Shown: piece by piece, positions 40,701 to 52,700 of the stretch
Position numbering within the stretch: position 1 is the stretch's first letter
Layout: every line of letters starts with the position of its first letter
From: Cyclina sinensis
Taxonomy: Eukaryota; Mollusca; Bivalvia; Venerida; Veneridae
Length of the DNA: 64,000 bases
Assembly (NCBI GenBank): GCA_012932295.1
Contig: JAAONU010000011.1
Location: 44,208,352 to 44,272,351 of the forward strand
Direction: 5' to 3'
Translations under genes and position numbers: made by a program
The notes under the pieces: model-generated
Seen by the model: the letters and a program-made list of their open reading frames with translations, nothing else
What the model was told of the DNA's origin: nothing
Databases searched by the model: none

Positions 40701-43700
40701 GAAAAATATAATTTCCTGAAAAAGAGATTTCTTAAAGACGAAGCCAGGTGACATGTTATATTAAATTATATGTAAAATGGTCATACCCTTGTTTGGTGAC
40801 TGGTCTTTTCATTTTGAGAGTAAAATTGTTTTGAGTTTTCAAAAACTAAGGAGATTCAGTCTGCCCTGGATACAGTTATACGTCATAGTTTTCATTTGCG
40901 TTTTGTATTGGTTATAGCTATAAAATCTATATATAAGATTATATTATTTTGTTTTCATTTACATTCATTTGACAATAAAAAGTATGGAATAAAGAAAATA
41001 TCGAAAAATATTTTGATGTCAGTAGGCGTCAAAAATTGATACAACGCCACTAATGTCTGTGTTTGTTTCTATTTAGTCAAAATGTTGACGTTTTAGTTAC
41101 ACTGATAACATAACACATTTCACGTGTTACAGCCGACAAAGGTATATGTATAGCTGAGCCAGCTGACGTATTCGTTTTCAAGGAGTTTTTTATACAGCTA
41201 GATCTTCCCTACAAAGTCGCTCGCTTTGAGCAATTTGAAGTGAAGGCGTCCATATTTAATTACAAAGCAGCTCAAAAAAGGGTGAGTGTTAAAGAATTTT
41301 CTTAGAATTTTTAACAATGTATTCTAGATATATGTAGTTATTTGTATTGCTCTTGAATTTCCTTAAATTGACCCTTTTTCCCGTTTGTTAAATAATAAAC
41401 TTGTCCAGAGCATTAATCGGAAGAAAAATTAGTAAACGAAGCAAATGCTGGTTGATCACATGACCAGTAAATATTGAGCACAGAATGGTTGTGAATGCAA
41501 TTTAAATTTCTTTTAATTGTCATCTCATCTGCATTCCAAGTCTCATTAAAATCCTTAAGTAGCACGAAACTCACTCATATCAAGCGGTAATGTACGCGAA
41601 TCATTCGGGTACTAAAGTTTCCCATACATTTTTGTGGAATTCCAGCAAGGCCTGCTGAGAAATAGCCTAGACCCTAATAGTACTGTAGTATACTGTATGT
41701 AGCAAAATCAATTTTCTCACCCTGGCAGTAACACGCGCATCTACCCCTCTTGCTTAAAGAGGCTGTACTCCAGATTTAACATTTTTTCCCCATAAATTAT
41801 ATATTTAGATGCCGTGAGATTATAACAACATAATATTTTACTTCAAAACTGATTATAAAAGTCAAAATAGAATAAAAAAATATTTTCGCTCCAGCCTGAT
41901 TTGAACTCTGGACCCTCATGTTAACAAAATATTTCCAATGCTTTTACTGTCACCACCATCTCCGCATTGATATTACAGATATTTACTTTAAATCTTATAA
42001 GATATAGTTATACCGTCGCGTTACGGTATAGCACTTTGAAAGGGAAAAAATCAATTTGTAATGTATTTATTTGACTTATGTTTTGTCAGTAAATTATTTT
42101 TTAAGCATAAGTCATAAATAGTACAAGAAAATTGTAATACAAGAAAACTTTCCTTTTTCTGTCATCTGGAGTACAGCCCCTTTAACATCCAAATACAGTT
42201 TCATTTAATTCCAAATAGCCCGGACACAAACAGTGCTGCATTATACTATATGTAGAAAGTCAAAGGGCATATAACTTGATCAATAATCACTTGATAATGA
42301 TCAATCAAAATCATGATTGTAAAACGCGTATCTTCTGATAGTGAAGCTTCCCCTAAATTTTCAGTTAATGCCAGTTTACTCAGAAATATTCGGAGCACAG
42401 ATGGTCATTAAGAACATGCAAAAACTGTGAAAAACAATCTAGAGATTGTAAATGCATTAGATAGTAATATTTGCATCACATTGTGTTAACGTTTCATATT
42501 AACTATAATTCCACAAGTCTATGCTTATAAAGTGCTACAGTGTACTAGATGTAGCTTATTCATAACCCTGTGAAAATATCTTATTTCGATTGGACTCTTC
42601 CTTTTCCGAAACTTCCAACAGTTACTGAGAAATAGCCTCGGTTTTGATCTTGCTGCAAGAAATCAAAGGGCCTCTGAAACGCTGGGAAAAAAGTGAACAT
42701 GAGCAAACACTTCTTAATACTGATGTTTCCTATAGAATTTCATTTAATTTCATCCTGTGGTTACTGAGAAATAGCCGGGATAGGAATGTGTGATAGACGG
42801 ACGGTCGAAGCCCTGACCGTATGCTCCCCCGAACGTTCACCATGCTTCCCTTTTAAGTTTTCTCTTTTTATTCGCAAATATTTGCTATCCATGTGTCCGT
42901 TGCTATTGTCGAGAGAACCTGAGGTGATTATTTCCGTCTTTCGACCTATCCGCTGATTCAAATGATCAGTCACGAGCACAAACTGAGCATTATGTTTACT
43001 ACAAGAATAAACAAGAATCTAAGAACGGATATCCATGTAAGATGAGCGTAATGGTAACACGAATGAGACTTTAAATTGCGAGTTTGATCTCACACTCCTC
43101 ACTGTCGGATGAAATGTTAAAAGGAAGTTCCTTGTATCAGTTTTTTACCCTAATTATGAAATAAAAATCTTCCGTACCAGATGCTTTGAATAAGTTGGAA
43201 CAGAAATAAAATTAATACTGCATTTTGTCTTCCACAACCTAAACTAACCGATCTCTTCAGGGGGCGTCGGTCATATAGGCAGCCGATAACGGTGATAAAT
43301 AAAGTTGCAGGGTACAATATCAAAGCAGGTCGTTTAAGCCTTTTGATTTCGCCATCTTAAAATAAATGATATTGAAAATAGGGATGGTATTACCGTCGAG
43401 TCGATATAAAAATGAATCCTTTAATTGTTTGTATACCTACAATATTTTTTTCGGCGCAGCTGTATAAAAAACGATTTTGACCTATATTTTTTACGAAATT
43501 GATAGATAGTTAATCTTCTCCTTAAGAAGAAAGTTTGCCATTGGTTAAAGGATTTATGTTATGAAATTTTAGGACAGAATTCTTAATTGTTAGTATAATT
43601 GCCTTTGAAAATAATGCAATAATGATAATATTAATGCAGTCGTTAATTAAATATCAAAAGGTTTTAACCATGAGAAATTATACTAAATGGAATAAATATA

Positions 43701-46700
43701 CAATAAGTATGACTGAAATTTAATTTGGTTTACTGAAAATTATTTTGAAACTTTGAGCATTTATCTTATTTTTTTGTTTTTTGTTTATAGCTTAAACTGT
43801 TTTGGTCATAGGACATTCGATTACTACACGTGTTAAATATTTGCAAATGTTCGAAAACTATACTCTTATGGGGCATTAATTTTGAACTGTACCTACGGCG
43901 ATCATCTTTTTAAAAAAAAATATTTCTTGTATTTATTTGCAGGTAAATGTTTATTTAGAAAGCGTAGAAGGCTTATGCTATAATTCTGAATCGGGGAGAC
44001 CAACGCTTAAAATGCAAATTGAAGTACCACCTAACAGTTTCCGGACTTTAAGGTTCCCAGTGATTCCACTATACAAAGGAGAGTTCCCTATCAGGGTTAT
44101 CGCTGTTGTTGCCGACGGTTTGGTGCCGGAATTTGATGCTGTTGAGAAGAAGATTAACGTTGTGGTAAGCGGAAACTGAATATAAACAAACCGAAAATGT
44201 ATAATGTCAGTATGCTAACAATGTGTTCAAGAGGATGTAATAGTTATGAAAATATGTAAACTTTACACAGATGTTTATAAACTAGGCCAGCTTATCACAA
44301 TGAAGTTAGAAAAACGACTGGACAAGAAATGTATCGATTAACGTGAAACTCTTGTTATAAAAAGTCAAACACTGTAAATGTAAGCTTTAATCATAATTTT
44401 TCGTTTCAGAGTGAAGGAATAGAAGAACAAATACTAATACAGGTTTGTTTAGACCCAAACAATCAGAATAAAGATTGCCAAAACGATGCACGAGTAACCA
44501 AGACAGGTTAGTAATTTTTTTCAGAGATTTGTGCTAAAACAAACGTTACAGCGAAAATTAAACTGTTTATCTTTAACTAGTTTTCAGTTCATTCGTTTCT
44601 CAGTTTATCTGTGTCTCTGTCCGTCTTTCTGTCCGTTTGTAAGTAAATCCTCTAAATGATCTATAGGCTTTTATTCAATCTTTTGTAAACAACCAATTAT
44701 AATGTGTTATTCTGCATAAAAATTACCTACATGGACTATTCTACAAACAGTCTGAAAATATGTTTACAAGAGGAATCCGTCTGCAAGTTTCATAATAAAA
44801 TTATAGTATCAAAGCAGCTTAAAGAAAGCTCAAAATAAAGACATCTAGCATTTACACAGAACACCATGGTTGGTAGTTCAGGTACATGACACTATCCAAT
44901 GCGTTCCTAGAGAGAACCATGGATAAGAAGACAGCACTAAGCCTTCAAAACTTAATAAATTTGCTAATAATGTGACTTGAAGACCTTGAAATTTACAAGC
45001 GCCAAGCATAACAGTAGCACGGAAGTGAATAAGGCTTAAACCATGTTGTTGTTTTTTCTTTGAAGTTCAAATGTGATTTACGTTTCCATTTTGCTTATCC
45101 TCTGACTTGATAGAATTAAAAGTTCTGTCTTTACCGTCGTTTTTCATACGTCGTCAGTAGTACTCTTGAATCTACATGATTCGTCCAGTCTTCATTAAAG
45201 ATTCATTTAGTAAAAAAGCTTTTTCGCTAGTGCAAATCAAATGGAACCCTTGCTAACATTGTAGGGAACTATCGTATCCAAACCTTATTAAACTTACTCA
45301 GAACGTTTGTCTTAATGATCTTTTGAACAATTCGGAATCGGTTCAAAATCTAGGTCACTAGCTCAGATCAATATTTTGTGTGTGTGAATACTCAAGAGGA
45401 GGTAAGATTTCTAGTTATATCTCAATCGTACTGGTCTGAATATATGCCTTAGTGATTTCTTGAACAAGTCCCCAACACGGTCGTGTTGGTTCAAGAATTT
45501 GACTACCAGTCGAAAATACAGAAAAAAAAACCTGTAAACACTCCAGAGAGAACATTTTTACTCAATTTTTATAATATTTTCTTAACAAGATGTCCGTCCT
45601 GATAATATCACGGAGTGTCTCATTAATGCTGTTTAACTTTGAACACCACAGATGTCAGAACATCCCGAACTCTTCCTGAAAGTTAGTCAGCTTTTTTACG
45701 CCACTTTTGAAGCTAGTGTTGGTCGACACTAGCTCAGATCAGTGGAAAACCTTGTGAACACTGTAGAAGGTACAATGTTTGCGGAATTAACATGACAATT
45801 GGTCAGAGTATTTATCTTGAAGATACTTTGGCGACTTCTAAACTTTCCAATGTATGATTAAAAAACAAGTATGCCCGCTCATATGATTGCAGAAACATGT
45901 GAACTTTTTACAGACCAAAGTTTTATCACATTTTCTCTATACTTGGTCGATATAATCTTAGGATATCCCTTTGGAGAGATTGAAAATGGGAATTGCTAAC
46001 ATTAGACTGAAAATAGTATTAAGTTTCATGAAATAATGAACTGTGATATTTGTTTAAAAGCTATTATGCCTGTATGACAGAATTTATCTTCCTCTCAGTA
46101 AAGGTTATGGTACTCAAGTGAGCGATAAGGTGAACCCTTTTGTTATTAATACCAGGACGTGAATGCTATTCTAGATTTCAAATGTGATATGAACATTTAT
46201 ACAGTTGTTGAATGTAACAAGTTCATGTTGAAATTATTTCATTTTCATTATAGAAACTTACTACAGTGAAAAAGGTGCGACAAGCCTGATAGAAGTAGAA
46301 CTCGCGTTCCCCGAATACAGCATACCTGGGACAGCAAGAGCAGTAGGATACTTGCAAAGTATGACCATTCAGTCATTTAATTTGACGAGTTACTTTTCAG
46401 CAGACCTTCGTCATAGAAAACGTATCTATTTTTTATTACTTCTGAAGTTTCTAAAAGTAAGAGAGTAAATGGTTAGTAAATTCTTTACTTATAAAAGGAA
46501 ACGTATTTTATTAAGAACTGACCTTTAAACTTGTACTTTATTGTTACAAAAGACGAAAGAACACAAATACCCATTTCAAGAATGTATAATATGTATGGAG
46601 AACCTGGACGCTCAATGTGTATAAATTCAAATATTTTCAGATTTAAAAACATATAAATATGTAATATGATCACTATGCCATCATCATAAAATCTTTCAAC

Positions 46701-49700
46701 AAAAAAAGACCTCTAATGATAGAAATATAAACAAAATTAACCTTTGATTGCCAAATTTCAAGTTGTCAAAACCGATATACCTGTCTAATACGAAGCGGAA
46801 TTAAAAATAAACTTGTGCACTAACCTACGGAAACTCAGACTTGACCAATAGAAAGTATTTCTCTTCTTTTTCATTACCATTCAACCAAAGAAAATTCTGT
46901 TTCCTTTGAACACAAACTTTAGCCTTACAAAAAAACAAAGAGGGCAAATGACCATTTTGAAGAATGTTATATGGGTATTGTGTAAGGATTGGTTTGGTTT
47001 GGTTTATTGAGGTTTAATGCCAGTTTTAACAGCTAATGACATATCCCGGCGATTAGTCCACCTTACCAGTGTTTCTTGGTAGCCAACCAGTTTACTAACC
47101 AATATCTCCGCAAGTGACTGCCTACTTCCTCCCTTTCTTCAGAGTTGAGGGACAAATGACCTTTAGGCGCATTGTCTGAGATCAGTTATCACGGATTAAT
47201 TTTGCCGGCTCTGATAGGGATCGAACCGGATCGTCAAGATTCACAATCCAACGCTCTACCGATTGAGCTAGCCGGTTTAGCATGTATTGCGGAAGGAGCA
47301 TTTGGACGAAAGATCGGGCAAATACTGGCAGCCCGTTTACATTTGAAAACATTAATGTCAGTAACAAAGTTCGACTCCTTTCATCGCTGGCAACTTGATT
47401 ACTTACGTAGTTTGATTGTGTCCTAGCCTTTCGAGCTAGAATCAGCTATTTTTATAATAAGTTTATTTCTTTCCTTTGTGGCACGAATGATTTCGCCTAG
47501 CAACTCATTTGTATATTGGGGTTTACCTGCATGTCCTTTAGCATTTAACTCAACAGTTTTTGTTTATTACCTAAAATATTATGGACATTGGACATTCGAT
47601 TTGTCCGAAAAAACGTTACGGTTCAGTATCATCGCTGATCCTTTTTTAACGATTTTTATGTTTGTTTTAGTTTTCAGAACCCGTTGTTGTTTTTTAAGTT
47701 GCTGCATGTTTTGGTTATGCCTCTGGCCTAATTTTATTGTGCCTGCTAGAGATTGTGTTTACGTTTCTTTATTGTAGAAGAAGGCTCAAAACTTTCTGTT
47801 TTAATCTTCATTGCAGACTGAGTATTAGTTCCAACGTATTTTCTTTTTTGTGTGTTGCTATGTAAAAACGGTTCTTCAATAAATGAATCTTACTTCAAGT
47901 TGTACGCGTACATACTGCACCGAGTAATAGTTCCAACGTGTCTTCTGGTGGTTTTTTGTGTGTTGTATGAGAGAACGGTTCTTTAGTAAATGAATCTTAT
48001 TCCAAGCTTACTGAATCTATTGCAGGTGTATCGTGGGAAAGTTTCTTTAGAGAAAATGTCTTGACATAGCAGAATGGTTCAAAGCATGAAAAAAAAAAAA
48101 ACATTTTACGACCATGTGATTAAATTGATCCCGCTCTACCTGTATCATGGTTTCAGTAATTGTTTTATATGATAATGTGAATGGTTGCACAGCAATGTTG
48201 AATGTTTTGGGGCGTGAAGTTAGCACTGCAACAGAAGTAATGTTGCGTCGAAAATTGGGAATTATTGGAGTTTAGTACCTTTTTGTTTTTGTTTTCAAAC
48301 TCAGTCTATTAACTCTATCTATTTTGTTAATACTTTTCATGCGCACATCTCTCCTGAATGATTATGGACACATCAGTAACCTGTTGACATTTTTCTAGCA
48401 TCTAGGATCTTCAGATTAACAGATCATTAAATACACGGATCCGTCTCTTGATACAAACTGTCATTGATAGTGGGCAGATATTTGTTTATGTTTTCAGGTG
48501 TTGTTACAGACAGTATCAGCTCTGTTATCGAAGACCTTCACTCGTCATTTACAAGACCTATCGGTAGTGGGTTAACTACAATAGCCTATCTTGCCAAAAA
48601 TGTGTATACATTGACGTACCTAAAACAAACTAAGCAATATACGGCGGATATTGGTGTTCGGCTAGAACAGTGGATAAGATATGGTATTTGTTTAGACTCT
48701 ATTTCACGCTCTCAAGAAGATTTGAGGTTGTTTATAAATATTTAAATGCTGATTATTTTTAAAATTAAAATGGCGAAAAGTTTTAATCTCTGGACGGGTG
48801 GACTAATTATTTTATGCTACTTTTTACCCTCAAAAGAAAACAGTTATTATAGGCTTGCAAAATGTATGTAGTAATAACAGCTCAAGATTTCTCCACAACA
48901 ATATAACATGAGTAGCTAGCTCACTTTGACATTCAGCCCTTATTCCAGGGCTGTATTGGATTGTTGAAGCAGTCAAAGTATAAAAACTTTGTAAATTATT
49001 TCAAAATACTAATGCTGATGTGAACTAGATAAATATTATACCCGTTTTATCTGTTGTGTAGGCGTTACAAGAGCGCGAAACGTTTTCATGCACCCTGATG
49101 GTTCGTACTCGATTTATAAAACACAACAGTCAAGTACTTGGTGAGTGAAAGGGTGTTGCTTGCTTTTCCATTTGTTAGTGAGAAAAATAAGTCTTTATTT
49201 CAGTAGTACTTATAATATCTGTTTAACTTCTGTTTGTTTCCTGCAAACTGCTAGGGAAATGACAATGGAAATCGTTCATTTACTTCATTTGTTTTACTTT
49301 TTAAGGTTGACATATTTGTTGTCAAACAATAGTAATTTAACACAACATAAGCAAAGTAGAATACCTTAGAGACAGACTTCTTATCAACGGAAACCAACGT
49401 TATTCAAACTCTGTTTCTGAGTTTGAATATTACTAATTTGTCGAGCAGAATAATAGAAATGTCAAATTTCTGTACTGTTTTTAAATGAATTAGCAATATT
49501 CTTTTATCTGAAATGCATTTTCTTAGAAGATGCCATTCTACATGTTTAATTTCTTCATTGTTTCTCCAACTCACATTATCAGGCTCACGGCATTTGCTGC
49601 AAAAGTGTTTTGTCAAACGGAAAAGATTTTAGATGATATCTCCCTCGAAAAAGACATTCTTCTCATGATTCATTGGTTAGCTCGACAGGTTACTACACAA

Positions 49701-52700
49701 GGCAGCTTCATTGAAAAAACCCCAATTAAAAATAGACATACAATTGTAAGTATTCGTTTCATTATAGAGAGATATAGTGTTAATGAAATTTAAAGAAACT
49801 AGGGTCTAATAAAATTGTAATTATACAATGTTAAAGGCTTCTTTTGCTTTGCCTTGTAATACTAACTTGTGACCTGTCAAACTTAAAAAAGGAAGAAAAA
49901 AACATGCAAATTAATGAAACAGTTATATTAATAAATAAAACGATATGTACTGCTTGATGCCAAAACGGCAAAAGAATTAACGGACTTAATTTGTAATAAT
50001 GTTTCAGACAGGACAAGTGAAAGAAACAGACTCCTCACTAACTGCTTATGTTTTGATTACGTTGTTAGAGTGTAACATCAAAAAAGAGGTATTTCGATAC
50101 ATTTTAACATGAAGAAGCTTTTATGATCTTTTATAAACAGAATTCAGCTGAAATTAGAATGTAAAAAAACTATAATTATAATGATGTAGATGACAGCGAT
50201 ATTGATGACTGAAGTTGATGTTAACAATATTGATGATGAATATGTTAATGATGATGATTATCATGACGTGGAAGCATCTGTGCCATCGTTATGTGGCCTT
50301 TTTAGCAGTGAGAAGTTGTGACCAAAATAGTGTAACTAGCGCATTTATGTCAGCAAACAAAAATAAAGAAACCAAAATTAAAATTTAAAAAAGTAACATT
50401 TTTACTGCAAAAAAGTAACTTATGCTTACGTTCTTCACTAGTTGTCTTTCAAAATCAGTCATTTACATTCTCTTTTATTTAAATTTTCTAGGAAATTGTA
50501 GATGATGCAGTAATGCAGTCTACCGTTTTTCTAGAGAATTTACCAAAAAACGCTTTGAGGAATTATCCGTATCTATTAGCCCTCAGTGCATACGCTTTGG
50601 CCAAGACCAAAAGCCCAAAAGTATTGCAACTAAGGAATTCATTACATGATATTTGGAACAAAGATGGAGGTTTGAATGATTTTTATAATAATTGTATATA
50701 ATTTGATTATGAAATTGTTGGTTCAAGAATAAAGTTTAAAACTATGTGTGATACAAATCATGTTACTTGTATAAAGCATGTTATCCGTATAGGTGTATCT
50801 TTATAGCTTTCACACTATGATACAAGAGACACAAGGAAGACAGTACGATTGAATGTATATACATGTTTTAAATTTTGATCAGTCATTGCATTTTATTCTT
50901 TGTGGTTACTATTTGTAGAAGGCATTCATTGGGTAAACGCAAGTGCTAATTCAGTCGAGACCACAGGCTATGCTCTGCTTGCAATGATTGAATTAAATGA
51001 CTTGAGAAATAGTGAAGATAACGTCAGATGGATGGTATCTCAGATAGGTGAAGACATCTCTTTAAACAGGATACAGGTTTCATTTTTTAATACGCATTTC
51101 ATGGTACCTAGTTCAAGTTGTGTAGCTTGAAGTCTTTTGTATTTCAATGTTCAAGGCTGTTAAACTAGTATGAAATATACAAAAGATAAATTAAATATTT
51201 GATGCGCATAGACAGAAACATAAATAAAAAAAGAAGAAACCGCCTGTATTACAAATGGAAATTTTGTAAACAATTGTTGGGCACTATGTATATTTTACTT
51301 AATTTAAAGCGCATTTGGCAATTAAGTCACTATGGCACTTAAGTAAATAATTTCATTTAGCATTTCTTTTGAAGCCCCTAAACAAGGGATAACATTTTCG
51401 TTACAACAAAGTCATTTCTTTTTGTCTATTTAACCTTTCTTATGCCGTATTAAAATGAACATGCCTAGAACTAACCGAGTATATTAATCCATATGTATTT
51501 GATCGCTTAATTTTCTATTAAATGAAAATAAGTTGATAATGTGCAGAAGAACATTTATTCGAAAACTTTTCGACTCCTATATAAACTATGAAATTATTTG
51601 TTATGAGTTGCTGTCCACCAAAAAAATGGTGCAATAACAACCATTTATGTAAACATTAATTTTAATGCATCTAGTCTACTACCTGCCGTATTAAGAATTC
51701 TTGACCAACATTTTGACATCTAGTTATAATCTATTTGATATCAATCAGATTAGATTTACATGATTTGGAGGGAGGTGGAATACTCGGAAGTTTTAAGTAT
51801 GCCTCTATAAAGTGTTATCTGTAACTCATTTTTCAAAATCATTTATCAAGACGTTGAAATTATCCCTTGAAATGTTTTGTCAATGCCTTAGGAAACAGTG
51901 ATCGGTCTTCAGTCGTTGTCTGCATTCTTCAGTGCTTCGGAAAATTTGGATCTCAAAGTCCAAATACTTGGACGTGATAGGCCGGTGACTTCGTTCAGAC
52001 TAACACGTGATAATACAATAAGACAGTTACTCGTGAGAAATGTGAGTATTTTTCGCTGTTATGCTAGACGGCTTCTGCTTTTTTCAAGTTTATTTATGCA
52101 TTCTATCGAGCAGTGATTGAAAACACCTGCATACACGCTCTAATATTATTGCAAACTAAAATGAATTGTTGAAGATTGAATGGCTCAATGTTTAACTAAT
52201 ATCTATATTATTTTTAAATTATCAGTCATCTTGTTTTGTTTCTTTCTTTTTAAAGCAATCAAGATACAAATATTTCTAATTTAATTGAGTATAAAAAGCT
52301 AACCGAAAAAAAAAACAATTAAGAAGAAAAATTAGTGATACTTTTTTAAACCTATGATTAATGCCAGCTTAAATAGAAAAACCATTAGGGTGGCGACAAA
52401 CATCCTAGTTATTATGCTCCCCGAAACATTTTCGAGGGAGCATGTTGCCGCTTTGTTCGTCCGGCGTCCGTCCATCCGTGTGTCTTTCCGTCTGTCCCAA
52501 CGTCCATCACGCATTTTATCTGGACCATGAAGGTATCAACATGAAAGTTCATAAGTGGATAGATCTCAATGAGGAATGCTATGCTTAAGAACCATTACTC
52601 TGCATTTTGTTATTTTGGAGTTATTGCCATTGTTGATTTTCATCCGGGGCGTAACTATAAGAAAATATGCATTATAAATACTTTTTATGAGGGCTCTTCG

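Larger units (their letters stand above)
41282..43942 (+). other. Intron 20
   Basis: 2.7 kb. Contains MITE copy B (41754-42185), 'gagaaatagcc' repeat segments around 41650 and 42230-42850, and a reverse copy of the 8250 repeat (43090-43305). Confidence 0.6.

Noticed and set aside
47204..47276. A tRNA gene on the minus strand
   Set aside because: The anticodon and T stems do not pair well, and it is joined to a body and tail typical of a SINE.
47172..47777. Open frames of 84 and 99 codons in intron 23
   Set aside because: The first overlaps the SINE; the second has no similarity to the gene, no splice context and no known domain.
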